Positions 7,156-15,363 are shown, counted from the stretch's first letter. The stretch: 25,840 nucleotides of DNA from Candidatus Delongbacteria bacterium (GCA_027858795.1 JAQICF010000070.1:1-25840); one strand, 5' to 3'. Numbers and translations are program-made. The notes: a model not told the origin generated them from the sequence alone.

Positions 7156-8243
7156 AACCGTTATTCATAGGTGATTTAAAAATAGAAGTACCAATAATTC
7201 AAGGTGGAATGGGAGTTGGTATTTCTCTTTCCGGTTTGGCAACTGCTGTTGCAAACGAAGGAGGAGTAGGAGTAATTGCTTCTGTAGGAGTTGGATTACT
7301 AGAAGATGATTTTAAAGAAAATTATCAGGATGCCAACCAAAGAGCATTAAGAAATGAGATCAGAAAAGCAAAAGCAAACACAAAAGGTGTAATTGGTCTG
7401 AATGTTATGATGGCATTAACCGATTATAAGGAAATATTAAACATAGCTATGGAAGAAAAAGTTGATCTATTGATCTTAGGTGCAGGTCTTCCTACGGATG
7501 TACCGAATATCATCGGGCAGGAAAGACTTAAAGAATCTAATGTTAAGATTATTCCAATTGTTTCATCCGGGATCGCTGCAAAGATCATTCTCCGTAAATG
7601 GGATAGGAATTTTGGCATTATACCTGATGCATTTATTGTAGAGGGTCCTTTAGCTGGTGGTCATCTGGGATACAAACCTGATGAGCTTGATCACGAAAAG
7701 AATAAGTTAGAGAATCTTATACCTAAAATAATTGCAGAGATAAAACCTTTCGAAGAAAAATACAATAAAGTGATCCCACTGATCGCAGCTGGTGGAATTT
7801 ATACAGGTAAAGATATTTACGATATTTTTAAATTAGGTGTAAAAGGGGTTCAGCTGGGTACCAGATTTGTTGCTACCACTGAATGTGATGCTACGGATGA
7901 ATTTAAGAATGCTTATGTAAAATGTAAGAAGGAAGATATAGTTGTTATTCAAAGTCCTGTAGGTTTACCTGGTCGAGCAATTAATAATGAATTTCTTAAG
8001 CATGTTCATGATCCTGAAAGACCTAGAGACAAATGTCCGTGGGTTTGTTTAAGTAGTTGTGATATAAAGAAAGCACATTATTGTATTGGGATGGCTCTTG
8101 CAAATGCAAAGAAAGGTGATCTTGACCATGGTTATGCTTTCGCAGGTGCAAATGCTTATAGGATAGATAAGATCGTTCCAGTGAAAGAGTTAATGACAGA
8201 ACTCGTTGAAGGATTTGAAGCAGCAGAGAAAGAAGATAAATAA
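7152..8243 (+). CDS. Nitronate monooxygenase / FabK-like FMN oxidoreductase (NPD family)
   Basis: A 363-residue TIM-barrel flavoprotein. FMN-site motifs occur in order: QGGMG (17-21), LILGAGLPTDVP, EGPLAGGHLG (164-173, with His171 at the position used as base in nitronate monooxygenases), IAAGGI and GVQLGTRF. The C-terminal region has four cysteines (295, 299, 303, 311) in CPWVCLSSC...HYC, which I recall as typical of a clostridial/Bacteroidetes subgroup. The family includes nitronate monooxygenases and enoyl-ACP reductase FabK; sequence alone does not choose between them, and no fatty-acid genes are adjacent. The start is GTG at 7152, with AGGAG seven bases upstream and a four-base overlap with padR. 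The coupling suggests control by the PadR protein, possibly detoxification of a nitro compound. Confidence 0.9.
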   Translation: MKPLFIGDLKIEVPIIQGGMGVGISLSGLATAVANEGGVGVIASVGVGLLEDDFKENYQDANQRALRNEIRKAKANTKGVIGLNVMMALTDYKEILNIAMEEKVDLLILGAGLPTDVPNIIGQERLKESNVKIIPIVSSGIAAKIILRKWDRNFGIIPDAFIVEGPLAGGHLGYKPDELDHEKNKLENLIPKIIAEIKPFEEKYNKVIPLIAAGGIYTGKDIYDIFKLGVKGVQLGTRFVATTECDATDEFKNAYVKCKKEDIVVIQSPVGLPGRAINNEFLKHVHDPERPRDKCPWVCLSSCDIKKAHYCIGMALANAKKGDLDHGYAFAGANAYRIDKIVPVKELMTELVEGFEAAEKEDK

Positions 8244-8249
8244 AATTTC

Positions 8250-8275
8250 GTAGGGGTAACCTCCCATAGTTACCC
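8250..8275. repeat. Repeat family A hairpin, single unit
   Basis: GTAGGGGTAAC starts a hairpin whose arms are GGGTAAC (8254-8260) and GTTACCC (8269-8275). It has the same 26-base layout as the first half of the element at 21360, with a paired stem substitution. It begins seven bases after the stop of the flavoenzyme gene. Confidence 0.7.
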
Positions 8276-8285
8276 TCATTCGTAT

Positions 8286-8313
8286 AAAAAGCCCGAAGAT
8301 TCGGGCTTTTTTT
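8286..8313 (+). terminator. Intrinsic terminator of the padR operon
   Basis: AAAAAGCCCGA pairs with TCGGGCTTTTT (GCCCGA 8291-8296, TCGGGC 8301-8306, loop AGAT), followed by more T. Confidence 0.92.
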
Positions 8314-8343
8314 GTTATTTCAAGCAAATAATGATAAAAAACA

Positions 8344-8373
8344 TTGCCAAAAGAATAGTATTTTATTTATATA
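8344..8373 (+). promoter_or_regulatory. Candidate promoter of the C25 peptidase gene
   Basis: TTGCCA (8344-8349) and TATATA (8368-8373) are 18 bases apart and sit between the upstream terminator and the ribosome site AAGGGA (8405-8410). Confidence 0.4.
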
Positions 8374-8418
8374 CATACTGTAAGTTGTATAGTAACTAAA
8401 TAAAAAGGGAATGTTTTT

Positions 8419-11289
8419 ATGAAAAGACTTGGATTGATAACAATAATATTGCTGATGTCATATTTAGTTTCAGCTCAGGAAACTAAATCAATAAACATGA
8501 CTTATAAGCAAAAATTTGATATTGTAAAAGCGGATAATTTGTATAAAGGACAACAAATTCAAACGATTTCGTTTACAGGAAAAGATATTGTATCATATTC
8601 AGAGAAGACAGGTGAGCCAAATATCCCTTGGATAGTTGTAAATGTTTCCGTTCCAAATGGAGCTGTTTTCAAAGATGTTGAAATAATTAAAAATAATTCG
8701 ATTCTACATGAAAATGTTCTTATTGAAGCAGTACAAGAAATTGTACCGGTTAGTTATAGTGGTCAAGTAAATTATGTAGAACCAAATTATATCTCTGTTG
8801 ATCAAAATATTTACCCTCAGAATAATGTGAAATATGCAGGAACAAGTAAGCTAAGTACTTACACAATATTTAATTTTTTGGTAGCTCCTTTTGAATACGA
8901 TGTAAAAGCAAAAAAATTATATGAGATACAAGATATTGCTTTAGAAATTACTTATGACCTGGAGAAAGATATCAGCTCTGTAAAAAAATGGGATGATGGT
9001 GATTTTTACGAAGTTGTAAAAAATATTGTTGTTAATAGTGACGAAGTCCCTGCTCCTGTAAAAAGGGTTGGTAGTAAAGAAGATGTTAAACATCTAATAA
9101 TTACTAATTTATCTATGAAAAGCACATTTCAAGCTTTATCTGATCATAGAATAGAAAATGGACTGACATCAGAAGTTATTACATTATCAACGATACAATC
9201 AAATTACTTTGGAAGTACTACTCAATTAAAAATCAAGAATTGCATAAAGGATTATTATGAAAATAAGGGTCTAAAATGGGTAGTTATAGGTGGAGATGAT
9301 TTAATTGTACCTGATCAAAATGTCTATGGTGCTGTCAATGGTACTGATTGTGAAGATTATACCATTCCAGCGGATCTCTTTTATACGTGTTTTGATGGTG
9401 AATTTAACTGGAATGCCAATGATGATGATAAAGTAGGAAATGTAGATGATAATGTAGATATGGCTCCTGAAGTTTATATTGGCAGAATACCGGTAAGGAG
9501 CGCGTATCAAGCAGCAGCATATATTAATAAATTAATTGACTATGAAGAAAATCCTCCTGTGGATATCGCTGATAAATTTTTAATGACTGGATGTGAACTA
9601 TGGGGTAGTGTTGGTTCAGTCAGTGACGGTGAGGCAAAAAGTGAAGATATGTGGAATAAATATATTTCTGACTATTGGCAAGGTACAAAATACAGATTTT
9701 ATGATTCAAATACAGATTTTACTGGTGGAGCTTCTTACGATTTAACTGCTTCAAACTTACAAGAACAAATAAACAATGGTTATGGATTTGTTCATATGGC
9801 TACACATGGATCTCAAAGTATTTGGGGTGCTGAAGGAGGTTATTACAGTTCAAATGGAGCTTTAGCTCAAACAAATACTAAAATGGGTATAATAGCCACA
9901 ATTGCTTGTATTACAAATGCTTTTGATTGTGATGCAACTGCGACTTATTCGAACTGCGATGGGGGTCCTTATATGCAAGATCCATCATTAGGTGAAGGAT
10001 TTATTAGAAATCCAGATGGTGGTGCTGTTGGGTTTTTGGGTAGTTCAAGATATGGATGGGGTTCCGGAGCAACTGCCTCACATGGAACATCATTCCAATA
10101 TAATGATCAATTTTTTTACAAGTTATTTACAGGTGAAGGTCAGAATTCAGAAACAGGTAATAGATTCGGTGCTGTTGCAGCTATAGCTAAACTTGAATAT
10201 CTTGGTTCTTCAGCTACAAATGGAGCATATAGGTGGATAATGTATACATTGAATGTAACAGGTGATCCAGCTTTGAAAATTATTACAAGCAATGAGATGT
10301 TAAGTTGTAAAATCACATCTCCTGAAAATAATTCTTCTTATGAAAGCGGTTCAATTATCAATATTGCAGCTAAAGTAATAGATTTTCAAGGTAAAAGTAT
10401 TTCAAAAGTATCGTTTTATTTAAATGATGAACTTCTAAATGAAGCCACAACAATACCTTACTCTTTCAATTGGGACACTTCCGGATTAAATTCAAATATT
10501 TACAGAATTAAATCAGTAGTAACTGATAACGAAGGTAACTCTGAGGAAGATGAAGTTTCAATAAGTTTGACCAGTTTTGTTACTATTGATAATTTTGAAA
10601 CGGGAGATTTTACTAAAAACCAATGGGTGTACTCTGGTAACTCTGACTGGACTATTGATGATACTGATGCTTATGAAGGACAATATTCATCAAGGTCTGG
10701 TGATATAAATGATTCTCAGTCAAGTAGAATGACTTTAACAGTAGATTTTGTAACGGAAGGTGCTGTGAGTTTTTATAGTAAGGTATTCTCAGAAGGTAAT
10801 TATGACTATTTGAAATTTTATGTTGATGATACTGAAATGGGAAGATGGAGTGGATATGTTGATTGGGATGAGATTCATTTCAATATTCCTTCAGGTACAC
10901 ATGATTTGACTTGGGAGTATAATAAAGATTCAGGCACTTCAGTTGGCACTGATTGTGCTTGGATAGACAACATTCTTTTGTCAGGTGTTACCTCAGGTAT
11001 AGAAACCGAATATAGTACTCTACCAATCGAAAATGAATTATATCAGAATTATCCGAATCCTTTTAATCCTGTAACAGAGATCAACTTTTATCTTTCAAAT
11101 AATGAGCAGGTTAAACTTAGTGTGTTCAATGCATCAGGTCAGCTTGTAAAATCCCTTGTTGATAAAAGTCTAAATATTGGTATGTACAGTATCAGTTTTG
11201 ATGCTTCTAACTTAAATTCTGGAATATATTACTACAAATTGATGACTTCTTCACAAACATTAGCAAAGAAAATGCTTTTGATCAAATAG
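8419..11289 (+). CDS. Secreted gingipain-like cysteine peptidase (C25) with C-terminal sorting domain
   Basis: 956 residues. A signal peptide (to about SAQ, residue 19) leads to a propeptide-like region (20-215). The C25 domain spans about 220-615, with the catalytic pair His463 (ATHGSQ) and Cys497 (IACITNAF); the 34-residue spacing matches the gingipain His/Cys pair. A bacterial Ig-like domain follows (about 625-718, ITSPENNSSYESG...), then a MAM/CBM-like beta-sandwich (about 720-855), and a C-terminal sorting domain (872-956) with YPNPFNP, FNASGQLV, SGIYYYKL and a final basic tail. Such tails direct export through the type IX system and are usually cleaved. It is a lone gene with its own promoter and terminator; no T9SS component is in the window. 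The substrate is unknown, and scavenging or surface-protein processing is a family-level inference. Confidence 0.95.
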   Translation: MKRLGLITIILLMSYLVSAQETKSINMTYKQKFDIVKADNLYKGQQIQTISFTGKDIVSYSEKTGEPNIPWIVVNVSVPNGAVFKDVEIIKNNSILHENVLIEAVQEIVPVSYSGQVNYVEPNYISVDQNIYPQNNVKYAGTSKLSTYTIFNFLVAPFEYDVKAKKLYEIQDIALEITYDLEKDISSVKKWDDGDFYEVVKNIVVNSDEVPAPVKRVGSKEDVKHLIITNLSMKSTFQALSDHRIENGLTSEVITLSTIQSNYFGSTTQLKIKNCIKDYYENKGLKWVVIGGDDLIVPDQNVYGAVNGTDCEDYTIPADLFYTCFDGEFNWNANDDDKVGNVDDNVDMAPEVYIGRIPVRSAYQAAAYINKLIDYEENPPVDIADKFLMTGCELWGSVGSVSDGEAKSEDMWNKYISDYWQGTKYRFYDSNTDFTGGASYDLTASNLQEQINNGYGFVHMATHGSQSIWGAEGGYYSSNGALAQTNTKMGIIATIACITNAFDCDATATYSNCDGGPYMQDPSLGEGFIRNPDGGAVGFLGSSRYGWGSGATASHGTSFQYNDQFFYKLFTGEGQNSETGNRFGAVAAIAKLEYLGSSATNGAYRWIMYTLNVTGDPALKIITSNEMLSCKITSPENNSSYESGSIINIAAKVIDFQGKSISKVSFYLNDELLNEATTIPYSFNWDTSGLNSNIYRIKSVVTDNEGNSEEDEVSISLTSFVTIDNFETGDFTKNQWVYSGNSDWTIDDTDAYEGQYSSRSGDINDSQSSRMTLTVDFVTEGAVSFYSKVFSEGNYDYLKFYVDDTEMGRWSGYVDWDEIHFNIPSGTHDLTWEYNKDSGTSVGTDCAWIDNILLSGVTSGIETEYSTLPIENELYQNYPNPFNPVTEINFYLSNNEQVKLSVFNASGQLVKSLVDKSLNIGMYSISFDASNLNSGIYYYKLMTSSQTLAKKMLLIK

Positions 11290-11340
11290 TATCATATGAT
11301 ACAAACTTAAAGTAGAAGCTGTTATTTGTTATAAAAATAC

Positions 11341-11368
11341 AAGCCCGATAGTTAATGTCGGGCTTTTT
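11341..11368 (+). terminator. Intrinsic terminator of the C25 peptidase gene
   Basis: AAGCCCGA (11341-11348) pairs with TCGGGCTT (11358-11365) around a 9-base loop, followed by T. Confidence 0.9.
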
Positions 11369-11384
11369 AATTTAAAAATAAATC

Positions 11385-11413
11385 TTGCGTTTTAGTTATA
11401 CAGAATATACAAT
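11385..11413 (+). promoter_or_regulatory. Candidate promoter of the aminotransferase-rlmB unit
   Basis: TTGCGT (11385-11390) and TACAAT (11408-11413) are separated by exactly 17 bases, just after the upstream terminator. The start of transcription would fall near 11420, at the edge of the 19-bp tandem repeats. Confidence 0.5.
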
Positions 11414-11420
11414 TATGCAG

Positions 11421-11477
11421 TATAATGTAGTATGAAAGTTATAGTGCAATATGTAAACTATAATGTAATATATAAAA
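11421..11477 (+). repeat. Three tandem 19-bp repeats in the aminotransferase leader
   Basis: Units begin at 11421, 11440 and 11459, each of the form TATARTGYARTAT plus six A-rich bases. Units 1 and 3 differ at one of the first 13 positions, and units 2 and 3 at two. The array fills the space between the promoter and the ribosome site and contains an in-frame ATG (11432) that is probably not used. A repressor or activator array is possible. Confidence 0.65.
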
Positions 11478-11491
11478 CAGGACAAGTTAAT

Positions 11492-12685
11492 ATGAAGAAA
11501 TTAGCAGACAGAACAAAATTGATTACAAGATCAAAAACTTTAGCTGTAACAGCAAAAGCAGCAGAACTTAGAGCAAGTGGCCAGGATATTGTTGTGCTAA
11601 CCGTTGGTGAACCTGATTTTCCTACACCTATGAACATTAAAAATGCAGCGAAGAAAGCTATAGATGAAAATTTTACAAAATATACTGCTGCAGGCGGTAT
11701 TAATGAGCTTAAAGAAGTTGTTGTAAAAAAATACAAAGACGATTTTGATGTTAATATTACGATCGGAAATGTTATTGCTTCAAACGGGGCAAAGCACTCA
11801 CTCGCAAATATAATTCTCGCTACCTGTGAAAAAGGAGATGAGGTTATTATTCCTCAACCTGCATGGGTATCTTATCCTGAGTTGGTAAGATTGGCAGAAG
11901 CAACTCCAGTTAATATTTATACTGATGAATCAACAGGGTTCAAAATTACTCCCGAGATGCTTGAAAATTCTATCACAGACAAAACAAAATTGCTGATACT
12001 TTGTTCCCCTTCAAATCCCACAGGTTCAATTTATACAAAGGAAGAACTGATCGAACTTGCAAAGGTGATCAAGAAGCATGATATCTATGTAATATTCGAT
12101 GAAATTTATGAAAAACTGATCTATGATGGAAAAGAGCATTTCTCAATGATGAAACTTGAAGATATAAGGGAAAATGTTATATCAATAAATGGTGTAAGTA
12201 AAACTTATGCAATGACCGGTTGGCGTATCGGTTATGCTGTAGCCAATGAATCTATTATTCAGATTTGTCACAAAGTTCAAAGCCATATGACCTCAAATCC
12301 TAATTCAATAGCTCAGAAAGCTGCAATTGAAGCTTTGGAAGGAGATCAGACGGAAATTGAAGAAATGAGAGAAATATTTGAAGATAGAAGAAATATCGGT
12401 TACGAACTAATTCAACAGATACCTAATACTCAATGCTATAAACCAGATGGTGCGTTCTATTTCTTTGTGGATTTTTCGTATTACCTAGGAAAAGAATTCA
12501 ACGGTGAAGTTATCAAAACAAACGATGATCTGTGTGAGTTTTTTATCACTGAATTAAAAGTTGCTGCCATTACAGGATCTGCTTTCGGATCAGATAAACA
12601 TGTCAGATTCTCTTTTGCAACAAGTAAAGAGAGATTCAAAGAAGGTATGGATAGGATAATTGAAGGATTAAAACTGTTAAAGTAA
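11492..12685 (+). CDS. PLP-dependent aspartate-type aminotransferase (class I)
   Basis: 397 residues, the usual length of the AspC/AAT I-beta group. It moves amino groups between aspartate (or aromatic or other amino acids) and 2-oxoglutarate in the cytoplasm. The sequence shows VLTVGEPDFPTP near the start, YTAAGGINELKE, NGAKHSLANII, CSPSNPTGSIYT, VIFDEIYEKLIYD, and the PLP-lysine motif SINGVSKTYAMTGWRIGY with Lys237. A later RFSFATS carries the substrate-carboxylate arginine. I start at 11492 (MKKLADRTK) because family members begin there and AGGAC lies upstream; the in-frame ATG at 11432 would add 20 residues encoded within a tandem repeat. rlmB follows nine bases downstream. Substrate preference cannot be read from the sequence. 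Confidence 0.92.
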   Translation: MKKLADRTKLITRSKTLAVTAKAAELRASGQDIVVLTVGEPDFPTPMNIKNAAKKAIDENFTKYTAAGGINELKEVVVKKYKDDFDVNITIGNVIASNGAKHSLANIILATCEKGDEVIIPQPAWVSYPELVRLAEATPVNIYTDESTGFKITPEMLENSITDKTKLLILCSPSNPTGSIYTKEELIELAKVIKKHDIYVIFDEIYEKLIYDGKEHFSMMKLEDIRENVISINGVSKTYAMTGWRIGYAVANESIIQICHKVQSHMTSNPNSIAQKAAIEALEGDQTEIEEMREIFEDRRNIGYELIQQIPNTQCYKPDGAFYFFVDFSYYLGKEFNGEVIKTNDDLCEFFITELKVAAITGSAFGSDKHVRFSFATSKERFKEGMDRIIEGLKLLK

Positions 12686-12694
12686 AAGGATAAT

Positions 12695-13408
12695 ATGTCA
12701 GAAATAATACACGGAAATAATCCGATCATTGAGTTACTGGAAAATGATCCTACGAAAGTAGAGAAAGTACTTATTGTAAAAGGGTCAAAAAGTGATAAGA
12801 TAAATAAGGTGATCGAGCTATGCAAAGCAAAAAGTATTCGATTCGATCTATTACCTGCAGAGAAAGTAAATTCTTTGTTGGAAAGGCATGAGCATACAAA
12901 TGTTTTGGCAATGATCAGTGATTTTAGATATATGGAATTGCATGCTGCACAGTTTTCTGAGAACTCAAAAGTTGTCATTCTTGATAATATAGAAGATCCA
13001 CACAATTTTGGAGCAATAATAAGATCAGTTGCGGGAAGTGGGGCAGAAGCAGTCATAATTCCTGACAGAAATGCTGCTCAAGTTACCGATACTGTTGTAA
13101 AAGTTTCAGCAGGAACTATTTTTAAGATAAATGTTATCAGAGTAAAGAATATTGCTCAAACTTTAGACTCTCTCAAAGATTTGGGATTTTGGGTCGTCGG
13201 TACAGATATGAATGGGGATAAGGATTTTAGAGAATTTGATTATTCACCTAAAAGTGCTATTGTTATCGGTAATGAAGGTAAAGGAATGAGAAGACTTGTC
13301 AAAGAAAAATGTGACGATCTTGTTCGTATTGATCTGAAGAACAATGTGGAATCTTTAAACGCATCAGTCGCCGCAGCATTAGTATTATTTGAGGCTACAA
13401 AAAAATAA
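12695..13408 (+). CDS. rlmB: 23S rRNA 2'-O-methyltransferase RlmB (SpoU/TrmH family)
   Basis: 237 residues. The N-terminal substrate-binding domain (IIHGNNPIIELLEN...VNSLLERHEHTNVLAMI) is joined to a SPOUT methyltransferase domain with its three motifs: DNIEDPHNFGAIIRSV (motif 1, catalytic Arg in IIR), AIVIGNEGKGM (motif 2) and IDLKNNVESLNASVAAA (motif 3), which build the trefoil knot that binds S-adenosylmethionine. RlmB methylates a guanosine in the peptidyl-transferase region of 23S rRNA. The length and N-terminal domain fit RlmB better than tRNA-specific TrmH, but closely related enzymes with other targets exist. AAAGGAT precedes the ATG. It is probably cotranscribed with the aminotransferase; the link looks positional rather than functional. 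Confidence 0.9.
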   Translation: MSEIIHGNNPIIELLENDPTKVEKVLIVKGSKSDKINKVIELCKAKSIRFDLLPAEKVNSLLERHEHTNVLAMISDFRYMELHAAQFSENSKVVILDNIEDPHNFGAIIRSVAGSGAEAVIIPDRNAAQVTDTVVKVSAGTIFKINVIRVKNIAQTLDSLKDLGFWVVGTDMNGDKDFREFDYSPKSAIVIGNEGKGMRRLVKEKCDDLVRIDLKNNVESLNASVAAALVLFEATKK

Positions 13409-13440
13409 ATTTCTCACAAAGACATCTCTTACAAAGAAAG

Positions 13441-13464
13441 ATCCTGAATCAAGTTCAGGATGAC
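13441..13464. repeat. Repeat family C hairpin
   Basis: ATCCTGAA (13441-13448) and TTCAGGAT (13454-13461) are perfect arms around TCAAG, followed by GAC. It has no T-run, so it is not a classical terminator. It lies between convergent genes next to a family D heptad array. Confidence 0.75.
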
Positions 13465-13488
13465 AAAGAAAACGAATTCAATGAACGA

Positions 13489-13519
13489 ACTTATCACTTA
13501 TAACTTACCACTTATCACT
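13489..13519 (-). repeat. Repeat family D, heptad tandem array
   Basis: Read on the minus strand, consecutive 7-base units are AGTGATA, AGTGGTA, AGTTATA, AGTGATA and a final AGT. A second array of the same heptad, on the plus strand, is at 25209-25243. The array ends just before the stop of the permease gene (13524). Confidence 0.65.
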
Positions 13520-13523
13520 ATTT

Positions 13524-14780
13524 TTACTCTTTCGTCATCAGCTGAACAACACTATTGTTCCTAAAAAAGCTGAGAATTTTTAAGAACATATAAACCAAAG
13601 TCAATATTACAATGATTATCGAAGATATAATAAATATCTTGATATTATATTCAGGATGAATCATTTTGGAGATCATATCATCAGTATAAGAATTTAGTAA
13701 AACATAGATCGATAGATAGGCTAAACTTCCTCCCATTATCATTCCTGAAATAATAAATTTCGTATATTGGAATAGCCAAATTTTAATAACGTCTAAATAA
13801 TATACTCCCATCGCGATCTGAATTCCCATTTCTTTCTTAAGGTTAAGAAGCATATATTTGAGCTGATTCTGAATGAAAATAAATATAATGATCAATATGA
13901 AAACTATAGGTAGAAATAGAATGACATCGATCCTTGAAAGGTAAGTGTTTAATGTCCTGAAAATGTCATTTTCATTTTCCTTGATCTCATATCCTTTGGA
14001 TGTGATCGTTTTAGCTGCTGTTATCATCTCGGCTGATGTTTCAAAGAACAGTTTGATACTTGAAATTGTTACAGGAGTATTGATCTCTTTAGCTATTTTC
14101 TTCAAAATTACTGCGGGTAAAGTTATTCCGAGGAATTCAACATTTGAATCCATTCCGATTATTATCACTTTCGTTGTTATTGATTTTCCAGATTTAGCAA
14201 AACTATTCTTACCCATTGTAAGTTTTAACTTTCTACCGACTACGATCTTCTCAGAAAGCTTAGGTAGGTCATTTGCAGGTGCGAAACTGGAATTATAAAT
14301 ATCCAGTAACTTTGACGATACAATTGCTCTGACAGTTTTAATATCATTTTTATTATACCACTTACCTTCAAAAGGTCTTTCCTCACCGAAAACAGAAAGA
14401 TCAGAACCGTATTCCATATCGAAAAATCTTCCATTTAAAAATGAAGGTGCTTGTAAGCTATATGTAGGACTGGCTTGTTTTACTCCCTTCAATTCTTTCA
14501 AGTATTCAACATCCTTATCGGATAATTTGCCTTTGCCAAAAAGAGATGGTGTATTTACTTTGATGTATGCAAGATCAATTTCTTTAGGTACAATTGTAAT
14601 GAAAGTATTACTTTCTGTGCTAAAAATCTTTCTTATAGTTTTATGAAACGTTGATGAAAAAGTTATCAAAAAGAAAAGCATAAAGAACATAAGAAGAAAC
14701 ACAATGAAAACATGGAGCTTGAACCGGGTTTTCTTCTTGAAGTAATTATTAGATATTTTAATAATTGTATTGAATTTCAT
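13524..14780 (-). CDS. ABC-type permease, FtsX/MacB/LolC-like, without neighbouring ATPase
   Basis: 418 residues. One N-terminal transmembrane helix (about 21-46, after a basic start) is followed by an extracytoplasmic domain of about 230 residues (MacB periplasmic core-like, with VKQASPTYSLQAPSF and DLSVFGEERPF) and three C-terminal helices (about 285-306, 337-360, 382-402). This four-helix layout is that of MacB/LolC/FtsX permeases, which couple to a cytoplasmic ATPase to move lipoproteins, drugs or signals across the envelope. The coupling-helix-like stretch LKKEMGIQIAMGV after helix 2 supports it. No ATPase is next to it and the upstream gene is divergent, so it must share an ATPase coded elsewhere or pair with a gene outside the window. 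The substrate is unknown. Confidence 0.85.
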   Translation of the reverse strand: MKFNTIIKISNNYFKKKTRFKLHVFIVFLLMFFMLFFLITFSSTFHKTIRKIFSTESNTFITIVPKEIDLAYIKVNTPSLFGKGKLSDKDVEYLKELKGVKQASPTYSLQAPSFLNGRFFDMEYGSDLSVFGEERPFEGKWYNKNDIKTVRAIVSSKLLDIYNSSFAPANDLPKLSEKIVVGRKLKLTMGKNSFAKSGKSITTKVIIIGMDSNVEFLGITLPAVILKKIAKEINTPVTISSIKLFFETSAEMITAAKTITSKGYEIKENENDIFRTLNTYLSRIDVILFLPIVFILIIIFIFIQNQLKYMLLNLKKEMGIQIAMGVYYLDVIKIWLFQYTKFIISGMIMGGSLAYLSIYVLLNSYTDDMISKMIHPEYNIKIFIISSIIIVILTLVYMFLKILSFFRNNSVVQLMTKE

Positions 14781-14813
14781 TCAAGCACTGTTCTAGTATT
14801 ATTTCAGACTAAC

Positions 14814-14842
14814 ATTATAAGAAAAGATAGGTATAAAGTCCA
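14814..14842 (-). promoter_or_regulatory. Candidate promoter of the permease gene
   Basis: On the minus strand a perfect TATAAT (14819-14814) lies 17 bases after TGGACT (14842-14837). Confidence 0.5.
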
Positions 14843-14897
14843 TAGAAAAACATTTTCGAATTCGGAAATAAGAATTTAGAAATTAAATTTTGTTTTC

Positions 14898-14926
14898 TTG
14901 ACTTGAGCACAAATTATTAGCATATT
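14898..14926 (+). promoter_or_regulatory. Candidate promoter of the membrane protein-radical SAM unit
   Basis: TTGACT (14898-14903) and CATATT (14921-14926) are 17 bases apart. The -10 box is imperfect. Confidence 0.4.
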
Positions 14927-14982
14927 AAAGTTGTAAGTATCATTTATTATGTGATGAAATATAAAATATTATGGGTGTAAAT

Positions 14983-15363
14983 ATGGGTTTAATTAATTTT
15001 TATGCAGCTTGGATAGGTATTGCACTTGGATTTGTCGCAGGTGCCGTAATAGGTATGTTTTTTCACGATGATTATTGGGCAGGAGGATATGTTTCATGGC
15101 AGAGAAGGATGATAAGATTGGGTCATATTTCTTTTTTCGGGCTGGCATTTATTAACTTAAGTTATGCATTTAGTGTGAAGCTGTATAATATTAATTTTGG
15201 AGACCAGGTAATATCATACTTGTTTGTGATAGGTGCAATTTCAATGCCAATAGTATGTTTTCTCTCAGCTTACAAAAAGCCTTTTAGGCATCTATTCTTT
15301 ATTCCTGTAGTGAGCTTAATATCAGGAATAGGATATTTCATATTTGGAGGAATGATACAATGA
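14983..15363 (+). CDS. Small four-helix membrane protein of unknown function
   Basis: I do not recognise the family. The 126 residues contain four hydrophobic helices: FYAAWIGIALGFVAGAVIG, ISFFGLAFINLSYAF, VISYLFVIGAISMPIVCF and FFIPVVSLISGIGYFIFGG. Between helices 1 and 2 is a charged loop with HDDYWAGGYVSWQRRMIRLGH, where the His, Asp and Arg residues could bind a metal or headgroup. An ATG at 14971 would add four residues; I prefer 14983 because GGGTG lies just before it. Its stop overlaps the ATG of the radical SAM gene (ATGA at 15360), so the two are translationally coupled and probably serve one process, perhaps modification of a membrane lipid. That link is inference. Confidence 0.78.
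   Translation: MGLINFYAAWIGIALGFVAGAVIGMFFHDDYWAGGYVSWQRRMIRLGHISFFGLAFINLSYAFSVKLYNINFGDQVISYLFVIGAISMPIVCFLSAYKKPFRHLFFIPVVSLISGIGYFIFGGMIQ

Noticed and set aside
11289..11302. 14-bp perfect palindrome GTATCATATGATAC at the C25 gene end
   Set aside because: It is short, A/T-rich and followed by a proper terminator; no second copy was noticed in the window, so no function is claimed.
12481..13056. 191-codon antisense reading frame over the aminotransferase/rlmB junction
   Set aside because: It lies fully opposite two well-identified genes, has low-complexity Ser/Phe-rich composition typical of a shadow frame, and shows no family motif.
13945..14298. 117-codon plus-strand frame inside the permease gene
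   Set aside because: It is antisense to a coherent membrane protein; its hydrophobic stretches mirror the permease codons.
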